The notes below the pieces were generated by a model. It saw only the letters and a list, made by a program, of their open reading frames with translations, was not told the origin of the DNA and did no database searches. From NCBI RefSeq assembly GCF_000721075.1, contig NZ_JOEQ01000004.1, positions 496,001 to 560,000 on the forward strand: 64,000 bases of DNA, in the 5' to 3' direction. Shown here in pieces: positions 49,487 through 60,003 of the stretch. The translations under genes were made by a program, and so were the position numbers. Positions within the stretch are counted from its first letter, which is position 1, and each line of letters begins with the position of its first letter. This stretch comes from Streptosporangium amethystogenes (GTDB taxonomy: Bacteria > Actinomycetota > Actinomycetes > Streptosporangiales > Streptosporangiaceae).

Positions 49487-50926
49487 TCAGTGACCGTGGC
49501 CGTTGCCATTGCCGTGACCGTTGTTGTCAGGCTGGTAGGACCCCTGGGTCTGCGGGTTCAGGTCCTTGAACTTGACCTTGTCGGCCTTGTCCGTGAGCCT
49601 GTCATCGATCTTCAGAACGTCAAGACCAAGGTTGAAGTCGCTGCCGTAGATGTGGCCGTTGTAGTAGTACGCGGACCAGAAGCCGCCGCTGAGCCTGTGG
49701 GCACTGTCGGGGCCGCGCTCGAAGAAGGCGATCTCCTTGGCATTGGCCGAGTCGGTGAAGTCCACGACCGAAATGCCACCCTGGTACCAGGCCTGGACCA
49801 TGATGTCCTTGCCCTTGACCGGGATCAGCGAGCCGTTGTGCGCGACACAGTTCTCGGTGTTGTCCTGGTGGCGGGGAATCTTGAAGTAACCCTTGAAGGC
49901 GAACTGGCCGTCCTGGATGTCGTAGTAGGCGTTGGCGCCGCGGTTCGGGCCGATCGCCTCGTTGCAGGTGGCCGCGCTGCCGCCGCCGAGCTCGTCGGTG
50001 AAGACGACCTTGGTGCCCTCGTTGTTGAAGGTCGCCGAGTGCCAGAACGCGAAGTTCTCGTCGTCACGGACCGTGGCGGTGACCTTCGGGTCGACCGGGT
50101 TGGAGATGTCCATCAGGATGCCCTCGCCCATGCAGGCGCCGGCCGCGATGTTCTTCTCCGGGTAGGCGGTGATGTCGTGGCAGCCGCTCGTCGCCGAGGT
50201 GCGGTAGGGGTACGGCAGGCTCTCGCCGGGGTTACCGCCGTCCGGGAACAGCACCGGCGTGGCGGCGACCGAGGCGGACGCCGGGTCCTTCACCGGCACC
50301 TTGATGATCGAGATCTTGTCGTGCGGCGGCTGGCAGTCGGGGAACGACGCGCTCGGGCTGTAGGAGGAGACGTAGACGTAGACGTTCTTCTTGTCCCTGC
50401 CCTTGCCGGGAACCACCGTCAGGGTGTGCGAACCACAGTTGGTCTCGACCGCCTTGACGTACTTGGGGTTCTCCTTGTCGCTGACGTCGAAGATCCGGAC
50501 GCCCTCCCACGAGTCCTTGTTCGCGGCGCTCTGGCCGACGCTGCTGCAGGAGTCGTTGTTGCGCGAGGAGTCGACCGCGGCGAAGAGCAGGTCGCCGTAG
50601 ACCGACAGGTCCATCTGGCCGCCGGGGCAGACCACCGAGCTGACCACCGAGGTCTTGTTCGGCTCCTTGATGTCGTAGATCGAGAAGCCGCTGTAGTTGC
50701 CGACGAAGGCGTAGTCACCCTGGAACGCCATGTCGGTGTTGATGTCCGTCAGGGTGGCGGGCTTGGGCACGTTGAGGACGTGCTCGATGTTCGCGCTCTT
50801 GGCGATCTCGCCGGGCGCTGGGATGTCGGCGGCCTGCGCGGGTACCGCGGCCAGCACCGTGGCGACGGCGACTCCGGCCACGAACAGGAAACGGCCGGTC
50901 AGGCCCTTCCCAGAGGGGGTGGACAC
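49487..50926 (-). CDS. Secreted LVIVD-repeat beta-propeller protein (paralogue 2, His/Gly tail)
   Basis: The 479-residue protein has a signal peptide (hydrophobic residues 13-30, cleavage likely after AQA) and repeats matching paralogue 1 nearly throughout (GDYAFVGNYSGFSIYDI, WEGVRIFDVSDKENPKYVKA, AFWHSATFNNEGTKV). It differs in a longer middle loop and ends in a Gly/Asn/His tail, NNGHGNGNGHGH, which could bind metal. The GTG has AGGAGG upstream. The extracellular location follows from the signal. The function is unknown, and the pair may have related but separate roles. Confidence 0.87.
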   Translation of the reverse strand: MSTPSGKGLTGRFLFVAGVAVATVLAAVPAQAADIPAPGEIAKSANIEHVLNVPKPATLTDINTDMAFQGDYAFVGNYSGFSIYDIKEPNKTSVVSSVVCPGGQMDLSVYGDLLFAAVDSSRNNDSCSSVGQSAANKDSWEGVRIFDVSDKENPKYVKAVETNCGSHTLTVVPGKGRDKKNVYVYVSSYSPSASFPDCQPPHDKISIIKVPVKDPASASVAATPVLFPDGGNPGESLPYPYRTSATSGCHDITAYPEKNIAAGACMGEGILMDISNPVDPKVTATVRDDENFAFWHSATFNNEGTKVVFTDELGGGSAATCNEAIGPNRGANAYYDIQDGQFAFKGYFKIPRHQDNTENCVAHNGSLIPVKGKDIMVQAWYQGGISVVDFTDSANAKEIAFFERGPDSAHRLSGGFWSAYYYNGHIYGSDFNLGLDVLKIDDRLTDKADKVKFKDLNPQTQGSYQPDNNGHGNGNGHGH

Positions 50927-51333
50927 TCGTGAACCTCCTAGCTACATGCACTGATAAAGCGTGCATAAATACCTAAATCGTTCATCCTGCACGGTCAGTC
51001 GGCAAGCCGTCACAGTGTCAGCAACTGTTTTCGACATGCGGCCTTTACGGACCGCCCCAAGAGGGGTTACGGTCTTGCGGCACTGGACAGAGAGTCCGAA
51101 ATGCCGCGTATCTTCGGTGCCGAGCCCCCTCTCGTCACACCGGCCCGACCCGTTAGGGTTGGGGTGTTCCGCGGCGGCCACGTTGGACATGGCGTTCCAA
51201 TGCCGTGTCCGTGCGGGGCGGCTTCGGGCGCGCCGACCTGCGGACCGACAGATCCGACCGACAGCTCAGAAGCGGAGATCCCCGGCTTTCCGCCCGCGGA
51301 AGGACGTCAATGGACATTCACCAAGGAGGCCGG
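50927..51333. other. Divergent intergenic region between LVIVD gene 2 and the DUF305 gene
   Basis: Apart from the shared element at 50954-50968, no gene or clear promoter was recognised in these 407 bases. Short frames on either strand have no ribosome site or resemblance. Confidence 0.5.
50954..50968 (-). promoter_or_regulatory. Shared upstream element, paralogue 2
   Basis: On the minus strand this reads TTATGCACGCTTTAT, 28 bases before the GTG. See the matching element before paralogue 1. Spacing to the two genes is similar. Confidence 0.45.
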
Positions 51334-51963
51334 GTGCGCGCCGCGCTCATCGCCGTGATCGCCGCACTGTCTCTCAGCGCGTGCACCTCGGAGCCGGAGC
51401 CATCCGCGCCCCCCCAGGCCTCGGCGCCGGTGATCGTCCCAGGCAGGCCGGGTGAGGTCGCCAGGACCGTCGGCCCGAGCGAGGCCGCCACGCTCGTACC
51501 CCTGCCCACCGCCAACGCGGCCGACGTGAAGTACGTCCAGGACATGATCGTTCACCACCGTCAGGCCCTCGACATGTCCTCCCTGGCCCCGACCCGGTCC
51601 GAGCACACCAAACTGAAGGGCCTGGCCTCTCGCATCAAGGACGCGCAGGGTCCGGAGATCCAGTTCATGACCACCTGGCTCCAGCAGCAGGGCCAGCGGG
51701 TTCCCGAACACCATGCCGGGCACGGCGACATGCCCGGCATGGCCACACCGGAGCAGATGGAGGCGCTCAAGGCCGCCTCGGGCAAGGATTTCGACCGGCT
51801 CTTCCTCCAGCTCATGACCGCGCACCACCAGGGCGCCATCACGATGTCCGAGCAGGTCCTGACCTCCGGCTCACACGTACGGATCGAGGAGCTGGCCAAC
51901 GACGTCTCGGTCACCCAGAGTGCCGAGATCCGCAGAATGCGGGAGATGCAGGCCGAGCTCTGA
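51334..51963 (+). CDS. DUF305 lipoprotein
   Basis: The 209-residue protein has a lipoprotein signal ending LSLSAC, a Pro/Ala-rich spacer and a DUF305 domain. That domain has two similar halves, each with His pairs (DMIVHHRQALDMS and LMTAHHQGAITMSEQ), and a His/Met-rich insert (EHHAGHGDMPGMATP) between them. DUF305 proteins are ferritin-like four-helix bundles and are often linked to copper handling. The GTG has AAGGAGG four bases upstream. An ATG eight codons earlier lacks one. It sits on the outer face of the membrane. Confidence 0.9.
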   Translation: MRAALIAVIAALSLSACTSEPEPSAPPQASAPVIVPGRPGEVARTVGPSEAATLVPLPTANAADVKYVQDMIVHHRQALDMSSLAPTRSEHTKLKGLASRIKDAQGPEIQFMTTWLQQQGQRVPEHHAGHGDMPGMATPEQMEALKAASGKDFDRLFLQLMTAHHQGAITMSEQVLTSGSHVRIEELANDVSVTQSAEIRRMREMQAEL

Positions 51964-52095
51964 CCCGCTCCCCTTCGTCAACGGCTCCGTCGGCCGACGC
52001 GTGGGCGAGGAGGGGACAGAGTCATGAATCCCCGGTGCGACCGGCCCGGCCCGTTCGGGGCGACGCGTGGAGCGCGGGCCGAGAGTCGGGCGTGA

Positions 52096-53337
52096 CTACG
52101 AGCCGAGCCGCCACGAGTGGAGATACTCCCCCTGCTCGGAAGTGAGCTCGTCCGTCTCGATCCCGGCCGCGGCCAGCTTGAGCCGGGCCACCTCCACGTC
52201 GATCTCCCCCGGCACGTCGTAGACCCCGGGCTCCAGCCGTAGCCGCTCACGGGCCAGCCAGGCCACCGAGAGCGCCTGCGCGGAGAAGGACATGTCCATG
52301 ACCGCGGCGGGATGCCCCTCGGCGGCCGTCAGGTTCACCAGGCGGCCCTCGGCGAGCAGCAGGATCCTGCGGCCGTCCGCGAGAACGTACTCGTCGGTGT
52401 TGGGGCGTACCCCCCGGTGGATCTCCTGCGCCAGGCCGTCCAGGGCTCGGACGTCGATCTCGACGTCGAAGTGTCCGGCATTGGCGAGGATCGCGCCGTC
52501 CTTCATCTCCACCAGGTGTTCGCCCCTGATCACGTCACGGTTGCCGGTGACCGTGACGAACACGTCTCCGGCCCGAGCGGCCGCCGCCATCGACCGTACG
52601 TCGTAGCCCTGCAGCAGGGCGTCCAGCGCCTTGACCGGGTCGATCTCGGTCACCACCACCCGCGCGCCCAGGCCCCTGGCCCGCTCGGCGACACCCCGGC
52701 CGCAGTAGCCGAAGCCGGCGACCACCACGGTCTTACCCGCGAGCAGCGTGTTCGTCGCGCGCATGATGCCGTCCATGGTCGACTGGCCGGTGCCGTAGCG
52801 GTTGTCGAACATCCGCTTCGTCCGCGTGTCGTTGACCGCCACCACGGGGAACCTCAGTGCCCCCTCGGCGGCCATCTGGCGGAGCCGGATGACGCCGGTG
52901 GTGGTCTCCTCGCACCCCCCGGACACCGTCCGCAGCAGCTCGGTCCGCTCGGTGTGCAGGATGTTGACCAGATCGCAGCCGTCGTCCAGGACGATGTCGG
53001 GGGCGATGTCGAGCGCCTGGTGGATGTGCTGGTAGTAGACGTCCCTGGTGACCCCCGCCCGCGCGTGCACGACGACGCCGTAGTCACGGAGCGCCTCGGC
53101 GACGTCGTCCTGGGTGGACAGGGGGTTCGACGCGGCCAGGGCGATCTCAGCCCCACCCGCCCTGAGCGTGCCCATGAGCACGGCGGTCTCGGCGGTGACG
53201 TGCAGGCACGCGGCGATCCGCAGCCCTTCCAGCGGGCGCTCGGCGGCGAACCGCTCACCGAGGGCGGTGAGCACCGGCATCGCCCGCGCCGCCCACCCGA
53301 TCCTCCGCTCACCCGCGGCCACCAGAGCGCTGTCCAC
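52096..53337 (-). CDS. S-adenosylhomocysteine hydrolase, archaeal/Thermotoga-type paralogue
   Basis: The 413-residue enzyme keeps the family features: [25 protein letters not shown] with the catalytic-type Lys and Asp, and an NAD fold [15 protein letters not shown]. It lacks the long insert of the bacterial type, and has TGQS where that type has a Cys (GCRHS). This is the pattern of archaeal and Thermotoga enzymes, some of which hydrolyse S-inosylhomocysteine. The GTG has GGGGAGA four bases upstream. It lies 80 bases after the canonical enzyme gene, with a hairpin between. Whether it is redundant or has a different substrate is unknown. Confidence 0.9.
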   Translation of the reverse strand: MDSALVAAGERRIGWAARAMPVLTALGERFAAERPLEGLRIAACLHVTAETAVLMGTLRAGGAEIALAASNPLSTQDDVAEALRDYGVVVHARAGVTRDVYYQHIHQALDIAPDIVLDDGCDLVNILHTERTELLRTVSGGCEETTTGVIRLRQMAAEGALRFPVVAVNDTRTKRMFDNRYGTGQSTMDGIMRATNTLLAGKTVVVAGFGYCGRGVAERARGLGARVVVTEIDPVKALDALLQGYDVRSMAAAARAGDVFVTVTGNRDVIRGEHLVEMKDGAILANAGHFDVEIDVRALDGLAQEIHRGVRPNTDEYVLADGRRILLLAEGRLVNLTAAEGHPAAVMDMSFSAQALSVAWLARERLRLEPGVYDVPGEIDVEVARLKLAAAGIETDELTSEQGEYLHSWRLGS

Positions 53338-53371
53338 GTCTCTCCCCAGATCGCCCGCCAGATTGCCCGAA

Positions 53372-53395
53372 GGCCCCCGCGACACCGCGGGGGCC
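53372..53395 (-). terminator. Hairpin terminator after ahcY
   Basis: A ten-base perfect GC stem (GGCCCCCGCG with CGCGGGGGCC) closes an ACAC loop. It lies 23 bases past the ahcY stop and before the start of the second hydrolase, so it may attenuate read-through between them. Confidence 0.75.
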
Positions 53396-53417
53396 CGATG
53401 AGACTCAACCGCAGATA

Positions 53418-54851
<1,434 letters not shown>

Positions 54852-55066
54852 TTACCCCTCTGGTTGATGGGCGGCGTCTGCCTCACACCCTCGCCGATCG
54901 CGCTCGTCTCGCGATCACGCTTCGCTCTCGGGCCGGGCTTACCACTCCATCGGAAAAGTCGACGGTTGCGAGTTTAGGCGTCCCGGGAGCCTCCGCGCAC
55001 CTTCTGAGCGGGTAACCTGACACAAGAATGTAAGCTTTCCCGAAAATCCACGAGAGGGGGGCGGCG

Positions 55067-55423
55067 ATGCGGATCACCGAGGCCGCCAGGAGGTTGGGCA
55101 TGTCCCCCCGGATGCTCCGCTACCGCGAGGCACTCGGCCTGCTCCCGGAGATCAGGAACCAGGGCGCGCACCGGCGGTTCGGCCCCGAGGAACTCTCCGC
55201 CGTCGCCCAGAGCGTCGAGTTGGAGAAACGGTTCGACATCTCCCCCGCCGAACTGGCCTTCGCGCTGCGGACGCTGAGTGAGCCCGCGGTCGCCCAGGCG
55301 GTAAGGGACCTGGGGCTGCGGATCGGCCGTCTCCAGGCCCCCCGCAGAGCCCTCGACTTCGAGAAGGAGAAGGCGCTGCGACTGCTCCAGCGCCCCCAGG
55401 CGTCTCGTCCGGGTTCAGACTGA
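55067..55423 (+). CDS. MerR-family transcriptional regulator
   Basis: The 118-residue protein has an N-terminal MerR winged helix (MRITEAARRLGMSPRMLRYR, then RNQGAHRRFGPEEL) and a short dimerisation helix, but no Cys effector site. The ATG has GAGGGGGG upstream. It is divergent from ahcY with 221 bases between and could regulate it, though no palindrome was recognised there. Its end overlaps the convergent CDF transporter by nine bases. The effector is unknown. Confidence 0.87.
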   Translation: MRITEAARRLGMSPRMLRYREALGLLPEIRNQGAHRRFGPEELSAVAQSVELEKRFDISPAELAFALRTLSEPAVAQAVRDLGLRIGRLQAPRRALDFEKEKALRLLQRPQASRPGSD

Positions 55424-56344
55424 GCCGTTGACCCTGGCTCTGTCCAGGTCGGGCTCCAGGTAGATGACCCGGGCCGCGGGGACGGCCGCGCGGACGCGCC
55501 GCTCGGCCTCGTCGATGCCCCGGGCCACCTCGGCGGCCGTGTCGTCGTGATCCACCGCGATCTTGGCGGCGACCAGGATCTCCTCCGGGCCCAGGTGGAG
55601 CGTGCGCATGTGGATGACCCGGGTCACCTCGGGTGCGCTCTCCAGGGCCTGCACGATGCTCACCTCGACCTCGGGACCCGCGCCCTCGCCGATCAGCAGC
55701 GACTTGGTCTCGATCGCCAGGATGATCGCGATGACCGCGAGCAGGACACCGATCATGATGGTGCCGATGCCGTCCCAGACCGGGTCGCCGGTCACCACGG
55801 CCATCGTCACGCCGAAGAGCGCGAAGAGCAGGCCGAGCAGCGCGCCCAGGTCCTCAAGCACGATGACCGGCAGTTCGGGCGCCTTGGCGCGGCGGATGAA
55901 CTGCACCCACGACTGGTCTCCCCGAACCGTGTTGGACTCGGCGATCGCCGTTTTGAACGAGAACGCCTCGGCGATGATCGCGAAGATCAGCACAGCGAAG
56001 GCCCATATCGGGGAGGTGAGCTCCTCCGGAGCGGAGATCTTGTGCCAGCCCTCGTAGAGCGAGAACACCGCGCCGATGGTGAACAGCACGACCGCCACCA
56101 CGAAGGCGTAGAAGTAGCGCTCCCTGCCGTATCCGAAGGGATGCTGGGGCGTGCGCACACGCTGCGCGCGCTTGCCGCCGAGCAGCAGCAGCGCCTGGTT
56201 GCCCGAGTCGGCCACCGAGTGGACCGACTCGGCGAGCATCGATGACGAACCCGTGAAGAGGAACGCCACGAATTTGGCCACCGCGATCGAAAGATTGGCG
56301 GCCAACGCCGCGATGATTGCCTTGGTACCGCCGCCCGCGCTCAC
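55415..56344 (-). CDS. Cation diffusion facilitator (CDF) family transporter
   Basis: The 309-residue protein has six membrane helices. The metal site residues are those of the family: HSVADSGNQ in helix 2, then a cytoplasmic domain with HMRTLHLGPEEILVAAK and the C-terminal DEAERRVRAAVP. The arrangement RTPQHPFGYGRERYFYAF is typical. It exports divalent cations such as Zn, Co or Mn using a proton gradient. The GTG has GGAGG upstream. The ion is not certain, and the neighbours give no clue except the MerR regulator, whose group often responds to metals. Confidence 0.9.
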   Translation of the reverse strand: MSAGGGTKAIIAALAANLSIAVAKFVAFLFTGSSSMLAESVHSVADSGNQALLLLGGKRAQRVRTPQHPFGYGRERYFYAFVVAVVLFTIGAVFSLYEGWHKISAPEELTSPIWAFAVLIFAIIAEAFSFKTAIAESNTVRGDQSWVQFIRRAKAPELPVIVLEDLGALLGLLFALFGVTMAVVTGDPVWDGIGTIMIGVLLAVIAIILAIETKSLLIGEGAGPEVEVSIVQALESAPEVTRVIHMRTLHLGPEEILVAAKIAVDHDDTAAEVARGIDEAERRVRAAVPAARVIYLEPDLDRARVNGSV

Positions 56345-56392
56345 GGCAGCCTCCGCTCAGCTCATTTGCTCTGGTAAAGATGAGACAGGATC

Positions 56393-57499
56393 CTATTGTG
56401 AAATCCTCGACCTGACTTCTGTGATCGCCGACACAGTGGCCGGATCGATCCCGTACCCGAGAGCGAGGTATGTACTCGCGAAGTCTCCGAGGGCGATCAG
56501 CGTGGCGAGCCGCTCCAGCGGGTGCTCCCCCTCGGCGGCGATCTGCGTGACCGGAACGCCACGATCCTCCGCCAGCCGTACCGACGCCTCCCGATGCCGT
56601 ACGACCCGGGGGTGCTCCTCCACGTCGCGCAGCACGAACAGCCGGAGCGACCTGCCGCTCTCGTCGGCGAAGATGTCGCGGTGGGCGAGCGGACCGTCGA
56701 GGGCGGCCACCTGGTTGTGGTCAACCTCGGGGAGCTCTCCCCACATCGCCGGATATCTACCGTTCGTGTTGAGCTGACAGGCCCACCAGTGGGCCGCGAC
56801 GGCCGCCAACGGGGAGGATCCCCAGATCATCGGCACGGTCTCGGCGATCTCCATGGCGAGCGACTTGCCGGGATTGATGAACGACTCGCTCGTCGGACGG
56901 CAGCGGTGCGCGAGGTCCTCAAGGCGCTTGGCCACCCCCTCGAACACCTGCTCGCCCGCCTCGACCAGACCGAGCGCGGCGGCGGCGACGACCAGCGGGA
57001 CCGTCGGCGCCCACAGCGAGGCACCCGGCCGGCCACCGTCCGTGACGGGCACGAACGGCGCTCCCGCCTGCCTGGCGATCGCGTGGAGCGGAGATTCGGG
57101 GGCGCCGACGGCGAGCAGGCGGCAACCGCGGCGAACCGCCTCGGCGGCCACCGTGAGCGTTTCCTCGGCTCTGCCGGAGCGCGACACCGCGATCACCAGA
57201 TCTGTCGCGCCGATCCAGCCGGGCAGCCGGTAGGACCTGACCGTCACGATCGGCAGCGGGGCACCGGGGCCGCACACCACGTCGAGGACTTCACCGGCGA
57301 TGCCGGAACCGCCCACACCGGCGACCACGATCGCCCGGGGCCGGCCGTCCTCGGCGATCGAGGACAGGCCCGACTCCATGGCGACCCGGTAGGAGGTGCG
57401 GACCTGTGCGGCCGAGTCGGCCACCGCCCGCAGCATGCCCGACGGGTCACCGTCGGCCGGCTGTTTTCCGTCGTCGAGCCGATCGGGCTCCCAGTTCAC
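56393..57499 (-). CDS. SIS-domain phosphoglucose/phosphomannose isomerase-like protein
   Basis: The 368-residue protein has a phosphosugar SIS fold with AGVGGSGIAGEVLD, VIAVSRSGRAEETL and a C-terminal GDFASTYLALGYGIDP. These match bifunctional phosphoglucose/phosphomannose isomerases of the Rv3256c type. It probably interconverts fructose-6-phosphate with mannose-6-phosphate or glucose-6-phosphate. The GTG overlaps the Trm112-like stop (GTGA), and the phosphomannomutase gene lies just upstream. The order matches mycobacteria, where GDP-mannose supply for glycans is the outcome. Confidence 0.88.
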   Translation of the reverse strand: MNWEPDRLDDGKQPADGDPSGMLRAVADSAAQVRTSYRVAMESGLSSIAEDGRPRAIVVAGVGGSGIAGEVLDVVCGPGAPLPIVTVRSYRLPGWIGATDLVIAVSRSGRAEETLTVAAEAVRRGCRLLAVGAPESPLHAIARQAGAPFVPVTDGGRPGASLWAPTVPLVVAAAALGLVEAGEQVFEGVAKRLEDLAHRCRPTSESFINPGKSLAMEIAETVPMIWGSSPLAAVAAHWWACQLNTNGRYPAMWGELPEVDHNQVAALDGPLAHRDIFADESGRSLRLFVLRDVEEHPRVVRHREASVRLAEDRGVPVTQIAAEGEHPLERLATLIALGDFASTYLALGYGIDPATVSAITEVRSRISQ

Positions 57500-57669
57500 G
57501 ACTTCCGGGCCTCGTCGACCAGCAGGACCGGGATGTCGTCCCGGACCGGGTAGACCAGGCCGCAGGAGGCGGAGGTGCAGGACAGCTCGTCCACCTCGGG
57601 CTCGGCTCGCAGCGGGGACTTGCAGTTGGGGCAGGCCAGGATCTCCAGCAACCAGTCGTCGATCTTCAC
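57496..57669 (-). CDS. Trm112-like zinc-ribbon protein
   Basis: The 57-residue protein starts at a GTG (VKIDDWLLEILACPNCKSPL) and has the two pairs of cysteines of Trm112/DUF343: CPNC at residues 13-16, and Cys31 with Cys36, ending LVYPVRDDIPVLLVDEARK. Trm112 proteins act as small zinc-binding partners that stabilise methyltransferases. Its place between the phosphomannomutase and isomerase genes is conserved in Actinobacteria. The stop overlaps the next start by four bases. Confidence 0.88.
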   Translation of the reverse strand: MKIDDWLLEILACPNCKSPLRAEPEVDELSCTSASCGLVYPVRDDIPVLLVDEARKS

Positions 57670-57673
57670 TCGT

Positions 57674-59029
57674 TCAGCTCCTCACGACAGCAAGGACCTC
57701 GTCCCTGATCGCTGCCATCTGAATCTCGTCTGCCGCCTCGGCGTTCAGCCTGAGCAACGGCTCTGTATTGGACGGACGGAGGTTGAACCACCATCCCGGG
57801 CCGGAGACGGTCAGGCCGTCCAGCTCGTCGAAGGTGACGTCGTCACGGGTGGCGAACCTCTCGCGAACCCGCTCCGTCGCCGCGGCCTGGTCGGCGACCG
57901 TACTGTTGATCTCTTCGGAGGCCGTGTAGCGGGTGTATCCGGCCAGGATCTCCGAGAGTGGTTTCTCCTGCTCGCCCAGCGCGGCCAGCACGTGCAGCGC
58001 GGCCAGCATGCCGGAGTCGGCGAACCAGAAGTCCCTGAAGTAGTAGTGGGCGGAGTGCTCGCCGCCGAAGACCGCGCCGGTCTCGGCCATCTCGGCCTTG
58101 ATGAACGAATGACCCACGCGGGTGCGGACCGGCCGGCCGCCGAGTTCGGTGACGATCTCCGGAACGCCCCTGGAGGTGATCAGGTTGTGAATGATCGCGG
58201 CACCGGGGTGCTTGGCCAGCTCACGGGCGGCGACCAGCGCGGTGATCGTGGACGGCGAGACCGATTCGCCACGCTCGTCGACCACCCAGCAACGGTCGGC
58301 GTCGCCGTCGAAGGCCAGTCCGATGTCGGCGCCCACATCGAGCACCGCCTTCTGCAGGTCGCGCAGGTTGTCCGGCTCGATAGGGTTGGCCTCGTGGTTG
58401 GGGAAGGTGCCGTCGAGCTCGAAGTAGAGGGCGGTCAGCTCGATGGGCAGCCCCTCGAAGACCGTCGGGACCGTGTGCCCACCCATCCCGTTCCCCGCGT
58501 CGACCACGACCCGCAGCGGCCGGATGCCGGAAAGGTCGACCAGGCCGCGCAGGTGGTCGGCGTAGCCACGCAGCAGGTCGCGCTCGAAGACCGTCCCGCC
58601 CCCCTGTCCGCCGAGGCCGCCCGACGCCAGGATCGCGGCGGCCCGGTCACGGATCTCGACGAGCCCGGTCTCCCCGCCGATCGGCACGGCACCGGCCCTG
58701 CACATCTTCATGCCGTTGTAGCGGGCCGGGTTGTGGCTGGCCGTGAACATCACCCCGGGCAGGCCGAGGCTGCCACTCGCGTAGTAGAGCAGGTCCGTGG
58801 AGCCCAGCCCGGCGTGGATCACGTCGGCCCCCCGCGAGACGGCCCCCCTGGTGAAGGCCGCCGCCAGCGGCACCGACGACTCGCGCATGTCGTGTGCCAC
58901 CACGGCGGTCTCGGCCCCGGTCACTTCCACGAAGGCCGCGCCGACCGCCTCGGCGGTCTCCTCGTCGAGCTCGTCCGGCACGACGCCACGAACGTCGTAC
59001 GCTTTGAAGATCTTGACAAGGTCGCCCAC
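57674..59029 (-). CDS. manB: Phosphomannomutase/phosphoglucomutase
   Basis: The 451-residue enzyme has the phosphoserine loop GVMFTASHNPARYNG, the metal-binding FDGDADRCWVVD and the sugar-binding GGEHSAHYYFRD, then a C-terminal phosphate-binding SGPGWWFNLRPSNTEP. It converts mannose-6-phosphate to mannose-1-phosphate (and glucose equivalents), the step before GDP-mannose. The start is a GTG. It is the first gene of a run with Trm112 and the SIS isomerase. The 356-base gap upstream holds no gene. Confidence 0.94.
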   Translation of the reverse strand: MGDLVKIFKAYDVRGVVPDELDEETAEAVGAAFVEVTGAETAVVAHDMRESSVPLAAAFTRGAVSRGADVIHAGLGSTDLLYYASGSLGLPGVMFTASHNPARYNGMKMCRAGAVPIGGETGLVEIRDRAAAILASGGLGGQGGGTVFERDLLRGYADHLRGLVDLSGIRPLRVVVDAGNGMGGHTVPTVFEGLPIELTALYFELDGTFPNHEANPIEPDNLRDLQKAVLDVGADIGLAFDGDADRCWVVDERGESVSPSTITALVAARELAKHPGAAIIHNLITSRGVPEIVTELGGRPVRTRVGHSFIKAEMAETGAVFGGEHSAHYYFRDFWFADSGMLAALHVLAALGEQEKPLSEILAGYTRYTASEEINSTVADQAAATERVRERFATRDDVTFDELDGLTVSGPGWWFNLRPSNTEPLLRLNAEAADEIQMAAIRDEVLAVVRS

Positions 59030-59385
59030 TCCAGCTCCACCCTCTGCGTCGTGTCCGCTGCCGTTGCCTTCCAGTTAACGCTGGTCAGCGCATTGTCGGG
59101 CAGTCCGCGCCTTACGACGCGAACGTTCTCCCTCGTGGGAGTTCTCGCTTCACCGTCGACCGCCTGACCTTGCGGCCCGGTCTTACACCGACTCCACGAG
59201 CGTTTACAGTCTCCCCGCAACTCTGGGCGACCTGACCGTGAGCACGATCAACGCTTCAGGAGACCAAAACCCTCGCCGGCCAAGGCGAAGCCACGGTTAA
59301 CCGACCGCACCACTCTCCCAAGCATGTCAAAGCATAACGGCGCGCGCTCATATCCGAGCGGCGCCTACTCCCCAGCCTAGTAGGG
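59030..59385. other. Gap upstream of manB, with a weak hairpin
   Basis: No gene was recognised. Bases 59364-59384 form a weak hairpin (CCTACT with AGTAGG, nine-base loop) just past the DUF3499 stop that may be its terminator. On the minus strand a TTGACA lies about 300 bases before manB but has no convincing -10. Confidence 0.45.
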
Positions 59386-59754
59386 TCAGCGGTCGCGCTG
59401 GGGCTGAGCGGAGCGGAGCACCCGCAGATGACCCCGGCGCCCGACCTCGACGCCCTGGCCGACCGGCTCGGTGCCGCCGCTGGGGGCGGGTCTCGCGGCC
59501 TCGCGGACCGCGTTGGCGAGGGCCTCCAGATCGTCCGTACTCGGTGTGGCGCCATCGGTCGGCAGGCGGACCACCTCCCAGCCGCGGGGGGCGGTGAGCC
59601 GCTCGGCGTGCTCGGCACACAGGTCGTAACAGTGCGGCTCGGCGTACGTCGCCAAGGGCCCGAGAACAGCGGTCGAATCGGCGTAGACGTACGTGAGCGT
59701 GAAAACGGCAGGCTGACTGCACGCGGTGCGGGAACAGCGGCGGACGGGGCTCAC
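59386..59754 (-). CDS. DUF3499 family protein
   Basis: The 122-residue protein starts at a GTG (VSPVRRCSRTACSQPAV) and has the pattern of DUF3499: four cysteines (RRCSRTACSQ, HCYDLCAEH), LTYVYADSTAVLGPLATYAEPH and TAPRGWEVVRL. It is probably a zinc-binding protein of unknown role, conserved across Actinobacteria next to phosphomannomutase (Rv3258c in M. tuberculosis). The start is uncertain, with an upstream ATG frame 12 codons longer. It is divergent from the zincin-like gene. Confidence 0.9.
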   Translation of the reverse strand: MSPVRRCSRTACSQPAVFTLTYVYADSTAVLGPLATYAEPHCYDLCAEHAERLTAPRGWEVVRLPTDGATPSTDDLEALANAVREAARPAPSGGTEPVGQGVEVGRRGHLRVLRSAQPQRDR

Positions 59755-60003
59755 GGTGGGACCGTATCCGGTAAGCGTCCGGGGCGCCACTATCTGAGCG
59801 CTCTTAACGAGCGTGTCGCCACAATTCGGACACGTGTCCCGGCTTCCACCCGCCTGTATGGCTTACGCCCCTCCTCCGAGCTCCCGCCACCCGGCCGCTC
59901 AGGCCCCACACTCGACACCCGGCACTCCCGCCTCAGGCACTCGATACGCCACCTTCCGTCACCGGCACTCCCGCCCCGCTCGGGTCACGTCTAAGCTGGG
60001 GCC

